A stretch of 64,000 nt of DNA from Chryseobacterium sp. 52 (GTDB lineage Bacteria > Bacteroidota > Bacteroidia > Flavobacteriales > Weeksellaceae), in assembly GCF_002754245.1 (NCBI RefSeq), contig NZ_PEEX01000001.1, forward strand, positions 4,444,001 through 4,508,000, written 5' to 3'. Position 1 is the stretch's first letter, and every line of letters starts with the position of its first letter. Positions 16,170 through 23,643 of this stretch are shown here, one piece after another. The notes beneath the pieces were generated by a model that was not told where the DNA came from, searched no databases, and saw only the letters and a program-made list of their open reading frames with translations. Made by a program: the position numbers and the translations under genes.

Positions 16170-16358
16170 ATGAAAAAATTAACAAAAAAAGATCTGAAGA
16201 ACATCAATGGCGGAAGTTTAAGATTTCCGGATGCTAACGGAAACTGTCCTGCCGGATGGTATCTTTGCCCTACTAATGTATGTATAGATGATAACGGAGG
16301 AGAAAATCCTATTCAGCCGGGAGACCTTCATTACAGAGCATGCTTCGGACACAATTAA
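16170..16358 (+). CDS. GG-leader cysteine-rich peptide (bacteriocin-like)
   Basis: The 62-residue peptide begins with MKKLTKKDLKNINGG, the double-glycine leader typical of Bacteroidota bacteriocin-like peptides. Cleavage after Gly15 would release a 47-residue core starting SLRFPDANGN with four cysteines (26, 33, 38, 58), enough for two disulfides or thioether rings. The core is rich in Gly, Asn and Asp and has no long hydrophobic stretch. No modifying enzyme, C39-peptidase exporter or immunity gene is next to it. A strong terminator follows at 16382-16417, so it is a short transcript, perhaps starting after the 242-residue gene. Confidence 0.8.
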   Translation: MKKLTKKDLKNINGGSLRFPDANGNCPAGWYLCPTNVCIDDNGGENPIQPGDLHYRACFGHN

Positions 16359-16381
16359 AACTAACCTCTCTTACATAATTG

Positions 16382-16417
16382 AACAGCCCCTAAAACCATA
16401 TATTTTTAGGGGTTGTT
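16382..16417 (+). terminator. Rho-independent terminator after GG-leader peptide 1
   Basis: A 14-pair stem with one G-U pair: 16382-16395 pairs with 16404-16417, with GCCCC against GGGGT in the middle and an 8-base loop; the T-rich tail TATTTTTATTTT follows. It starts 24 bases after the stop codon. Confidence 0.85.
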
Positions 16418-16581
16418 TATTTTTATTTTCAATTGATCACTCAATTATATATTGAAAAAATATTTACTTTTTTAACAAAATAGAAAAAAAATAAAACTCT
16501 TTCCTGAAACCGCATAAAATAGCTAATATTAAGCAACTTAACATAAAAAAAACAATTTCCAGATCGTATGATTTCTTTTAA

Positions 16582-16589
16582 TATTTTTG
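16582..16589 (+). promoter_or_regulatory. -7 promoter element for the small exported protein gene
   Basis: TATTTTTG matches TAnnTTTG and lies 29 bases before the ATG at 16619. No -33 TTG is visible. The 260-base gap before the gene otherwise holds only the upstream terminator. Confidence 0.45.
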
Positions 16590-16618
16590 AAATTAATAAC
16601 AAATTCAAAACATAAAAA

Positions 16619-16912
16619 ATGGAAAAAATGATCTTATTAGCAACCCTCGGAATTGCTGGTCTTATGAATGCCAAAGGATCTGTTGAAAAAAAGACAGAAA
16701 CAGGAAAAATTAAGATAGCATTTGAATTATGCGGAGTAATGGTAACTTATTTTGATACACAAGGAAGACCTTATGATCAAAAGTGGTTTACTAGCGATCA
16801 ACCCAATTTAACTTCCTGTATGGCATATCAAGCTGGTGTTATAGCAAACTTACGAAGTCAGGGTTACAGAGTTGAAAAAACCCAAACTGAAGCAACTACT
16901 GATGTGAACTAA
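16619..16912 (+). CDS. Small exported protein of unknown function
   Basis: The 97-residue product has a short hydrophobic N-terminus (MEKMILLATLGIAGLMNAKG) that fits a signal peptide cleaved near residue 18-20. The mature part has two cysteines (in FELCGVMVTYFDTQGRP and NLTSCMAYQAG) and ends in a polar TEATTDVN tail. I do not recognise the family. It lies ten bases upstream of a GLPGLI-family gene on the same strand and shares its promoter, so the two are probably co-expressed. Confidence 0.65.
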   Translation: MEKMILLATLGIAGLMNAKGSVEKKTETGKIKIAFELCGVMVTYFDTQGRPYDQKWFTSDQPNLTSCMAYQAGVIANLRSQGYRVEKTQTEATTDVN

Positions 16913-16922
16913 ATATCAATTG

Positions 16923-17675
16923 ATGAGCAAATCTTTTTTTCTCTCCATTATTCTGTTTTTCGGAACGTTATCCGCTCAAAAGCAGCTGCATATAAAATAC
17001 ATGAATGTTAGATCTTCTATTGCAAATGTTTATGAAGATTTATATACTAATGGGATCCATGTAATTTCTAAACAGGACGGAAATATTATGTATACAAATC
17101 CTGAATATGATAAAAAAAATAAAGGAAAAGATTATTTCTTTATTTCAAACATAAACAGTAACACAAAGGATTCAAAAGATTTCTTATTCACAGAGAGTAT
17201 TGGATATTCTTCAGAAAGCGATTATCTTGTACATGATAGGGTTCCAAAAATAAACTGGCTAATAGATGAAAACTCTACTAAATCTATTTTAGGTTATGAA
17301 TGTATAAAAGCAACAGCAATCTTTAGAGGATCGGATATTACCGCTTATTTTGCAAAAAAAATACCATATTCTGTAGGTCCGTTCAAATTTTACGGACTAC
17401 CTGGTGCCATTCTCGATGTACGGGTTGACAGACAAAATTATGATTTATGGAAAGCTGTAAAAATTGAGACCGATAATACAGATAAGATTGAATATAAACC
17501 TCAATTTTCGGATTTTGAAAAAGTTCAAATGAGAAAACTGATAGAATTGAAAGATAAGGATCGGGAAAGGTTTTCAAACACAATAACAGTACCGGGAAGT
17601 ACTGGAAAAAGTGTAGGTAAAAGATTTGGAGTTGAAAAAGTTTTTGAATGGGAAACACAATCTACTGACAAATAA
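16923..17675 (+). CDS. GLPGLI-family exported protein
   Basis: The 250-residue protein has a signal peptide (MSKSFFLSIILFFGTLSAQ) and the family-defining motif FKFYGLPGAILDV near residue 155-167. GLPGLI proteins are numerous in Bacteroidetes, lie outside the inner membrane and have no established function. I start at ATG 16923; a TTG at 16920 would add one residue. It follows the small exported protein by ten bases. The C-terminal region is highly charged. It is convergent with the second GG-leader peptide gene. Confidence 0.85.
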   Translation: MSKSFFLSIILFFGTLSAQKQLHIKYMNVRSSIANVYEDLYTNGIHVISKQDGNIMYTNPEYDKKNKGKDYFFISNINSNTKDSKDFLFTESIGYSSESDYLVHDRVPKINWLIDENSTKSILGYECIKATAIFRGSDITAYFAKKIPYSVGPFKFYGLPGAILDVRVDRQNYDLWKAVKIETDNTDKIEYKPQFSDFEKVQMRKLIELKDKDRERFSNTITVPGSTGKSVGKRFGVEKVFEWETQSTDK

Positions 17676-17757
17676 AAAACCTCCTGAATTTTCAGATGCT
17701 TTTTATGAATATTCTTTTTTAGGATTATTCTCTTTTTCAAAAAACAGAAAAAAACAA

Positions 17758-17781
17758 GAGGTTGTTCTAATGAACAACCTC
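17758..17781 (-). terminator. Rho-independent terminator of GG-leader peptide 2
   Basis: Arms GAGGTTGTTC (17758-17767) and GAACAACCTC (17772-17781) around TAAT. On the minus strand the stem is followed by TTGTTTTTTTC, a good T run. It lies 30 bases after the peptide stop codon. Confidence 0.85.
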
Positions 17782-17811
17782 CTGATATTATTGAATGATA
17801 AATATGTAAAT

Positions 17812-17979
17812 TTATTGAGGACAAGCAAGATGATTAATAGTACATGGATGCCAGACTCCGAAACACCATGTTCCGCAAAAATCATCATCCGGAAGAACAG
17901 CACCTCCTTTGATTCCTTTTAATTGGTCACCTTTAATCTCCTTCAGTTGGTCTCTTTTGATTTTCTTTAAATTTTTCAT
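17812..17979 (-). CDS. GG-leader cysteine-rich peptide with repeated leader
   Basis: A 55-residue peptide from the ATG at 17979 (an open extension to 18024 lies across the promoter region and is unlikely). The leader, residues 1-26, is built of similar 8-residue blocks: LKKIKR, then DQLKEIKG, then DQLKGIKG, ending in Gly-Gly. The 29-residue core AVLPDDDFCGTWCFGVWHPC... has four cysteines (35, 39, 46, 53), two tryptophans and ends ACPQ. It is much smaller and more hydrophobic than the peptide at 16170. No processing, modification or immunity gene is adjacent. It has its own -7 box and terminator, so it is a single-gene transcript. Confidence 0.78.
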   Translation of the reverse strand: MKNLKKIKRDQLKEIKGDQLKGIKGGAVLPDDDFCGTWCFGVWHPCTINHLACPQ

Positions 17980-18021
17980 AAATAAATTACTTTTTAATTT
18001 GTTTTGATTGATAAGTTTAAT

Positions 18022-18029
18022 CAAATATA
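18022..18029 (-). promoter_or_regulatory. -7 promoter element for GG-leader peptide 2
   Basis: TATATTTG on the minus strand matches TAnnTTTG, 42 bases before the ATG at 17979. It argues for that start, because the upstream ATG-like codon at 18024 overlaps the box. No -33 TTG is seen in the very AT-rich upstream DNA. Confidence 0.5.
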
Positions 18030-18104
18030 ATTTTATTTATTTATAATTTAAAGTTCATTCTTAAACTTTAACATTTATATCCCCAAATAAGGATTAATTA
18101 ACAT

Positions 18105-19094
18105 TTATCTGTTCAGAATCATCGCTGCTTCTTTCGCGAAATAAGTAAAAATAAGGTCTGCTCCGGCTCTTTTGAAACACGTAAGGCTTTCAATGATGGT
18201 TTTATCATTATCCAGCCAACCATTCTGTGCTGCTGCTTTTACCATCGCATATTCTCCACTTACGTTATAGACTGCAATCGGAAGATCAATGGCTTCACGC
18301 ACTTTAGAAACAATGTCAAGATAAGGAAGTCCCGGTTTGATCATAATAATGTCAGCCCCTTCATCAATATCTTTGAATACTTCATTTAAAGCTTCACGGG
18401 AGTTGTGGAAATCCATCTGATAGGTTTTCTTATCTTTTGGAATATCCATATCATCCTTTGGAGCGCTGTCCAGAGCACTTCTGAACGGTCCGTAGAAAGA
18501 ACTTGCGTATTTTGCAGAATAACTTAAAATTCCTACATCCGTAAATCCGCTTTCCTCCAAAGCTTCACGGATTGTCAGCACTCTTCCATCCATCATATCA
18601 CTTGGTGCCACAATGTCAGCTCCTGCTTCTGCATGGGATACAGACATTCTCGCCAATGCATCATTGGTAGCGTCATTCACAATTTTCCCGTTTTCAATGA
18701 TTCCGTCATGCCCGTAAATTGAATAAGGATCAAGGGCTACATCAGGCATCACAATCATTCCCGGAACCGCATCTTTGATTGCTTTAATCGTCTGCTGCAT
18801 CAGTCCGTCTTTGTTCCACGCCTCTTTTCCGGTATTGTCTTTCAGATGTTCTGATACTTTCATGTACAAATTGACAGATTTTACCCCTAAAGAAAATAAT
18901 TCCTTACATTCTTTTACCGTCAAATCTCTGCTCCTTCTGAAAATTCCCGGCATCGACGGGATTGCTTCCTGCTGGTTTTCGCCCTCCATTACGAAGATCG
19001 GCATTACAAAATCATCAGTGGTAAGGATATTTTCTCTTACTAAACTTCTGATAGATTCATTAACTCTAAGTCTTCTATTTCTTGAATGTATCAT
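18105..19094 (-). CDS. hemB: Delta-aminolevulinic acid dehydratase (porphobilinogen synthase)
   Basis: The 329-residue enzyme condenses two 5-aminolevulinates to porphobilinogen, the second common step of haem synthesis. The two Schiff-base lysines are in LSYSAKYASSFYGPFR and MIKPGLPYLD. In the metal-site segment the sequence is DVALDPYSIYGHDG, that is, aspartate and alanine replace the cysteines of zinc-type enzymes, as in the magnesium-dependent form of Pseudomonas. It is full length. It is divergent from the small T9SS protein gene, with a -7 box at 19123-19130. Confidence 0.95.
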   Translation of the reverse strand: MIHSRNRRLRVNESIRSLVRENILTTDDFVMPIFVMEGENQQEAIPSMPGIFRRSRDLTVKECKELFSLGVKSVNLYMKVSEHLKDNTGKEAWNKDGLMQQTIKAIKDAVPGMIVMPDVALDPYSIYGHDGIIENGKIVNDATNDALARMSVSHAEAGADIVAPSDMMDGRVLTIREALEESGFTDVGILSYSAKYASSFYGPFRSALDSAPKDDMDIPKDKKTYQMDFHNSREALNEVFKDIDEGADIIMIKPGLPYLDIVSKVREAIDLPIAVYNVSGEYAMVKAAAQNGWLDNDKTIIESLTCFKRAGADLIFTYFAKEAAMILNR

Positions 19095-19122
19095 TTTGGA
19101 ATACTTTTTGAATAAGTTTCTA

Positions 19123-19130
19123 CAAATTTA
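19123..19130 (-). promoter_or_regulatory. -7 promoter element for hemB
   Basis: TAAATTTG on the minus strand matches TAnnTTTG, 28 bases before the hemB ATG. No TTG is found 17-23 bases upstream. The divergent promoter at 19153-19183 begins only 22 bases away, so the two may interfere. Confidence 0.5.
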
Positions 19131-19152
19131 CTACAACTTATATAAAAAACTA

Positions 19153-19183
19153 TTGTATAGAATTGTAGAATTGTCTATTTTTG
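19153..19183 (+). promoter_or_regulatory. Promoter of the small T9SS sorting-domain gene
   Basis: TTG at 19153-19155 and TATTTTTG at 19176-19183 are separated by 20 bases, inside the 17-23 spacing of Bacteroidota promoters. The ATG is 29 bases further on at 19213. Confidence 0.65.
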
Positions 19184-19212
19184 TTTTAATACATTCGAGA
19201 AATTATAATTTG

Positions 19213-19563
19213 ATGAAAAAACTTTTACTTTTATTTATATTTATAGTCGCTTTCGTTGGATTTTCCAACAATATGCAAGCACAGCTGAGAGAGCCGGGTT
19301 CCATCACACAGAAATCTGATGACGGTGTATTGATAGCATATCCAAATCCGGCAAAGGACTTTCTTTTGATTAAAGCGAAAGATTCTGCTTTGAAGATTAA
19401 AAGTGTAACTTTTTATTCAATTTTAGGAACACAGGTAGCTAATTACTCAGTCAACATGAATTCCGGAGAGATCAATATTGAAAAACTGAAACCCGGGAAA
19501 TATCTGATTCGTTATATTTTAAGCGATAATACCCAAAAGGTTACTCAAATCGTAAAACAATAA
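19213..19563 (+). CDS. Small exported protein consisting of a T9SS type A sorting domain
   Basis: From the ATG at 19213 the protein is 116 residues: a signal peptide (MKKLLLLFIFIVAFVGFSNNMQAQ), a linker of about 16 residues, and then a domain with YPNPAKDFLLI, SILGTQVAN, INIEKLKPGKYLIRY and a final TQIVKQ. This is the pattern of the T9SS type A C-terminal sorting domain, normally found at the end of large secreted proteins. Here there is no cargo domain. The frame is open far upstream, over hemB, but the promoter and signal peptide fix the start. It could be a cell-surface decoy, a remnant or a small secreted protein in its own right. Confidence 0.85.
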   Translation: MKKLLLLFIFIVAFVGFSNNMQAQLREPGSITQKSDDGVLIAYPNPAKDFLLIKAKDSALKIKSVTFYSILGTQVANYSVNMNSGEINIEKLKPGKYLIRYILSDNTQKVTQIVKQ

Positions 19564-19567
19564 AATT

Positions 19568-19591
19568 AAATCCTGATAATCATCAGGATTT
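19568..19591 (+). terminator. Terminator after the T9SS sorting-domain gene
   Basis: Arms AAATCCTGAT (19568-19577) and ATCAGGATTT (19582-19591) around AATC, followed by TTTTCTTTT. It begins five bases after the stop codon. Confidence 0.85.
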
Positions 19592-19667
19592 TTTCTTTTA
19601 CACCTGTTCTGCCTTAATATTTCCGTAACTTTCAGAACTTATCTATATTCATTGTAAAAACAATTTA

Positions 19668-20579
19668 ATGCTTAAAGCTGAACATATCAGAAAGACCTAT
19701 AGCGCCGGGGAGAAAGTAGCATTGGATGATTTCAGCATCCATGTACCTCAAGGCAGTATTTATGGTCTTCTAGGTCCAAACGGAGCCGGAAAAACTTCTT
19801 TTATCCGTATTATCAACCAAATTACTCAGGCTGACTCCGGAGATGTATTCATCGATGGAAATAAACTTAATCCCACTCACATCAGAGATATCGGTTATAT
19901 GCCTGAAGAAAGGGGTCTGTATAAAAACATGAGCGTGGGTGACCAGATCCTTTATTTCGGAGAACTGAAGGGAATGACCAAAAACGATGCTTTAAATGAG
20001 GCTAAAAAATGGTTTGAAAAGCTGAATATCGATCAATGGTGGAAAAAGAAACTTTCGGAGCTTTCGAAAGGGATGGCACAGAAGATCCAGTTCGTGGTAA
20101 CTGTTCTTCACCGTCCCCATCTTTTGATCCTTGATGAACCTTTTTCCGGTTTTGACCCGGTTAATGCCAATTTGATTAAAGACCAGATCATTGATCTTAA
20201 AAATAACGGAACGACCATTATTCTTTCTACGCACAGAATGGAAAGTGTTGAAGAAATGTGTGATTATGTAGCGCTGATCAACAACTCCAAGAAAATCATT
20301 GACGGAAAAGTTTTTGATGTAAGAGAAAGGTTCAAGAAAAATATTTTCGGGGTTACTCTTTCAGGAGTGGATGAAGCTAAGTTTGAGAATTTCAAAGGCA
20401 GCTATGATATTTTTAATTTCTCCAATGAAAACAATCTGATTTCTTTTGATCTTAAAAATGAAAGCGGGCAGAACGACATCCTTCTGGATCTTGTGAACAT
20501 AGGAAAAGTAAGATCATTCGACGAAAAAATCCCAAGTATGAATGAAGTGTTTATTAATGCCGTAAGTAATCATTCTTAA
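19668..20579 (+). CDS. ABC transporter ATPase (NatA-like)
   Basis: The 303-residue protein has Walker A GPNGAGKT near residue 38, signature LSKGMAQK (a common variant in this branch), Walker B LLILDEPFSGFD and the H-loop STHRMES. A C-terminal region of about 80 residues (the DUF4162-like extension of such ATPases) follows. It forms an export complex with the membrane protein encoded four bases downstream. The NatAB family extrudes sodium or other compounds; the substrate here is not known. Confidence 0.9.
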   Translation: MLKAEHIRKTYSAGEKVALDDFSIHVPQGSIYGLLGPNGAGKTSFIRIINQITQADSGDVFIDGNKLNPTHIRDIGYMPEERGLYKNMSVGDQILYFGELKGMTKNDALNEAKKWFEKLNIDQWWKKKLSELSKGMAQKIQFVVTVLHRPHLLILDEPFSGFDPVNANLIKDQIIDLKNNGTTIILSTHRMESVEEMCDYVALINNSKKIIDGKVFDVRERFKKNIFGVTLSGVDEAKFENFKGSYDIFNFSNENNLISFDLKNESGQNDILLDLVNIGKVRSFDEKIPSMNEVFINAVSNHS

Positions 20580-20583
20580 TTTT

Positions 20584-21894
20584 ATGAACAATATTTTTTT
20601 AATTACGAAAAGGGAGTTTCTTACGCAGGTTAAGAAAAAATCCTTCATTATACTGACGCTCCTCGCTCCTATTTTACTGATTGGTTTCGGAGCAGTTATT
20701 GGCCTGATGTTTAAAGCTAATGAATCGCACAGCATCATTGAGGTTGTTGATAAAAGCGGGCTTTTTAAAGATCAGCTAAAATCTAATGATAAACTGAATT
20801 ATGTCTTTGTCTCTGCAGCAGATGAGAAAGCGAAAATCAATAATCTGAAAGATAATGAATCGCTGGACGGTATCCTGATTCTTCCGGAGCTTAAAGATCA
20901 TGACTATACCGGTCTGGAAAACAGTACCAGGCTTATTGTGAATGCAAAAATGGGCTTTGATACGAAGCAGAAAATTGTTTCGGACATCTCTGATGTGATC
21001 AAAAAGGAGAAGATCAAACAGCTTGGCATTGAAGAATCGCAGCTGAACAGTCTTGATAAAGGCTTTACTTTAAAAACCATCAATGTTTCTGATAATAATA
21101 AGGAAGACTCTGATCTTGCTTTCGGCGTAAAAAGCGGCTTAAGCATCCTATTAATGTATGTGACGTTTATGTTCATCATTATTTATGGAGTAAGGGTTAT
21201 GAGAAGTGTTCTTGAGGAGAAAAACAACCGTGTGGTAGAAATCATTATTTCTTCTGTTAAACCTTTTGAACTGATGATGGGTAAAATATTAGGGGTAACT
21301 CTGGTAGCCTTAACTCAGTTTCTGATCTGGATTTCCATGTCGGTAATCGGGGCATTGGTTTTAAATACAGGATTTGCATCTTTTCAGAAAAACATTCCTG
21401 GTGGTAATGAAGAAATTGCCAGCAAGCTGGATGTAGCAAAAATTGCCACTCAGATTTCACACAGTTTATTGGAACTGAACTTCCCTCTGATCATCTTTGT
21501 ATTTATTGTATTTTTCCTTTTGGGATATATTTTCTACAGTTCAATTTATGCTGCCATCGGTTCTGCAGTAGATAATGAAACGGAGACTCAGCAGTTCACT
21601 TTATTTGCTATTTTACCGCTTACTTTAGGGATGTACGGAAGTTTTTCACTGATGAACAATCCTGATGGTCCGTTGGGCTTCTGGTTGTCTATTATTCCGT
21701 TTACCTCACCGGTTGCAATGATCGCGAGAATACCTTTCGGCGTTCCTGCATGGCAAATTGCTTTGTCTATTGTATTATTACTGGGAACTACGATTTTCAT
21801 GATATTCTTAGCCGGAAAGATATACCGTGTAGGTATTTTGATGTATGGGAATAAAGCTACTTTAAAAGAGATCTGGAAGTGGATCAGAGGATAG
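20584..21894 (+). CDS. ABC-2 type permease (NatB-like)
   Basis: The 436-residue protein has one N-terminal membrane segment (about residues 20-40), a large extracytoplasmic domain (about 45-180) and five further membrane helices in the C-terminal half, the layout of NatB/YhaP-type permeases. The segment RSVLEEKNNRVVEIIISSVKPFELMMGKILG, just after the second helix, is highly characteristic of this family. It pairs with the ATPase encoded immediately upstream. A strong terminator closes the two-gene operon. Confidence 0.9.
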   Translation: MNNIFLITKREFLTQVKKKSFIILTLLAPILLIGFGAVIGLMFKANESHSIIEVVDKSGLFKDQLKSNDKLNYVFVSAADEKAKINNLKDNESLDGILILPELKDHDYTGLENSTRLIVNAKMGFDTKQKIVSDISDVIKKEKIKQLGIEESQLNSLDKGFTLKTINVSDNNKEDSDLAFGVKSGLSILLMYVTFMFIIIYGVRVMRSVLEEKNNRVVEIIISSVKPFELMMGKILGVTLVALTQFLIWISMSVIGALVLNTGFASFQKNIPGGNEEIASKLDVAKIATQISHSLLELNFPLIIFVFIVFFLLGYIFYSSIYAAIGSAVDNETETQQFTLFAILPLTLGMYGSFSLMNNPDGPLGFWLSIIPFTSPVAMIARIPFGVPAWQIALSIVLLLGTTIFMIFLAGKIYRVGILMYGNKATLKEIWKWIRG

Positions 21895-21934
21895 CCAATG
21901 ATAGAGCTTATAAAACTACTATAATGATACAAAC

Positions 21935-21966
21935 AAAAATCCCGGAAATTCATTTCCGGGATTTTT
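21935..21966. terminator. Bidirectional terminator
   Basis: A perfect 15-base stem (21935-21949 with 21952-21966; core ATCCCGGAAAT) with a TC apex. T runs occur on both strands, so it can end the ABC operon from the left and the beta-barrel gene from the right. Confidence 0.9.
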
Positions 21967-21987
21967 TATATTGAATAACTCGTTATT

Positions 21988-22656
21988 CTATTTGAAGATA
22001 TAGCTTAAGCTAAGGCTCATCACCTGCTCAGACTTGCCTTTATCCGTACCTCCTTTTTCTTTGGCAAGATCAGGATAAGTATCAGAAAGACCAAGATCAT
22101 ATTTAAGAGCGATTTCAAGCTGTCTCTTATAGCTATAGCCTACTCCTAATCCTAAAGCAAAGTTAAAGCTTGCCGCTTTTCCGCTTACAGAAGGATACAA
22201 AGGGTCGGTAACATCCGGATCATAATAAGGTCTTCCTACCGGAGCGTTTTTAACATTCTGATTAAGCAGAAAGTTAAATCTAGGACCTATCATTCCAAAG
22301 AATTCTGATTCAGCCTCAGAAAAATATCCTTTAAAATAAACAGGTACACTCAGATAATTGTTACCGTATACTGCATCATAACCATCTTTTCCTTTAGCAT
22401 CTTTATCTTTTCCGGTTTCTCCTGCACCGTAATACAAGACTTCCGGCTGCAGATAAAACTGGTTTGCTTTCCCGATCGGAATAAGAGCTAAAGCTCCACC
22501 CTGAAACGCGAATCTGGGACCAGAAGGATTATGAGCATTTCTTACTCTGGAATAGTTACCCCCTGCCGTGACACCAAATCTTGTATTTGCAAAGTCGATC
22601 TGGGCGAAAGACAGAGTAGAAAGGGCCAATGCTGAGGTTAATAAAAGTTTTTTCAT
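21988..22656 (-). CDS. Outer-membrane beta-barrel protein (PorT/OmpA-barrel type)
   Basis: The 222-residue protein has a signal peptide (MKKLLLTSALALSTLSFAQ) and alternating aromatic strands: FGVTAGGNYSRV, FQGGALALIPI, FYLQPEVLYYG, YLSVPVYFKGYF, IGPRFNFLL, FNFALGLGVGYSY and a terminal strand ending SLSYIFK with a C-terminal aromatic-lysine end. This is the porin-like beta-barrel family common in Bacteroidetes, residing in the outer membrane. The function is unknown. It starts 23 bases after sucD and probably shares its transcript. Confidence 0.85.
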   Translation of the reverse strand: MKKLLLTSALALSTLSFAQIDFANTRFGVTAGGNYSRVRNAHNPSGPRFAFQGGALALIPIGKANQFYLQPEVLYYGAGETGKDKDAKGKDGYDAVYGNNYLSVPVYFKGYFSEAESEFFGMIGPRFNFLLNQNVKNAPVGRPYYDPDVTDPLYPSVSGKAASFNFALGLGVGYSYKRQLEIALKYDLGLSDTYPDLAKEKGGTDKGKSEQVMSLSLSYIFK

Positions 22657-22679
22657 ATGTTTTGTTTTTGTATAAGATA

Positions 22680-23552
22680 TTATCCTAAAACTTTAGCAAC
22701 GGTAACACCGATGTCAGCAGGAGAATCTACAACATTGATTCCGTTTTCTCTCATGATCTCCATTTTTGCCTGAGCAGTATCTTCATCACCTCCTACGATA
22801 GCACCAGCGTGTCCCATAGTTCTTCCTTTAGGAGCAGTCTGTCCGGCGATAAATCCTACAACAGGTTTAGTAGATCCACTAGCTTTGTACCATCTTGCAG
22901 CTTCAGCTTCTAGTCCACCACCAATTTCACCGATCATTACAACAGCTTCTGTTTCAGGATCGTTGATAAATAATTCTAAAGCTTCTCTTGTTGTTGTTCC
23001 GATGATTGGGTCACCACCGATACCGATTGCTGTAGAAACACCGTAACCAGCTTTTACAACCTGATCAGCAGCTTCGTAAGTAAGAGTACCTGATTTTGAA
23101 ACAATACCTACTTTACCTTTTTTGAAAACAAATCCTGGCATAATACCAATTTTAGCTTCTTCAGAAGTAATGATTCCCGGACAGTTTGGACCGATTAATC
23201 TACAGTCTCTGTCAGCGATGTAAGATTTTACTTTTACCATATCCGCTACAGGAATACCTTCAGTAATACATACGATAACTTTGATACCTGCTTCAGCAGC
23301 TTCCATGATCGCATCAGCCGCGAATGCAGGCGGTACGAAAATGATACTTACGTTAGCTCCAGCTTTTGCAACGGCATCAGCTACAGTATTAAATACAGGC
23401 TTTCCTAAGTGCTCAGACCCTCCTTTTCCTGGAGTTACTCCCCCTACTACGTTGGTTCCGTATTCAATCATCTGACCTGCGTGGAAAGTACCTTCGTTCC
23501 CTGTAAATCCTTGTACAATTACTTTAGAATCTTTGTTTACTAAAATTGACAT
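22680..23552 (-). CDS. sucD: Succinyl-CoA ligase, alpha subunit
   Basis: The 290-residue subunit binds CoA in its N-terminal Rossmann domain ([20 protein letters not shown]) and carries the phosphohistidine His248 in [10 protein letters not shown]. With the beta subunit (sucC, not in this window) it converts succinyl-CoA to succinate with synthesis of ATP or GTP in the TCA cycle. Codons are strongly biased, fitting high expression. It has its own promoter (23596-23628) and is followed by the beta-barrel gene. Confidence 0.96.
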   Translation of the reverse strand: MSILVNKDSKVIVQGFTGNEGTFHAGQMIEYGTNVVGGVTPGKGGSEHLGKPVFNTVADAVAKAGANVSIIFVPPAFAADAIMEAAEAGIKVIVCITEGIPVADMVKVKSYIADRDCRLIGPNCPGIITSEEAKIGIMPGFVFKKGKVGIVSKSGTLTYEAADQVVKAGYGVSTAIGIGGDPIIGTTTREALELFINDPETEAVVMIGEIGGGLEAEAARWYKASGSTKPVVGFIAGQTAPKGRTMGHAGAIVGGDEDTAQAKMEIMRENGINVVDSPADIGVTVAKVLG

Positions 23553-23595
23553 TTTATTGATGTTTTAATTTATTTAAATATTTTATTAATGCTCA

Positions 23596-23628
23596 CAAAT
23601 TTACTTAATTTTCTTTGATTTTAGACAA
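23596..23628 (-). promoter_or_regulatory. Promoter of sucD
   Basis: On the minus strand TTG (23628-23626) and TAAATTTG (23603-23596) are separated by 22 bases, within the 17-23 range for Bacteroidota promoters. The ATG is 43 bases after the -7 box. Confidence 0.65.
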
Positions 23629-23643
23629 AACCAAGAGAATAGT

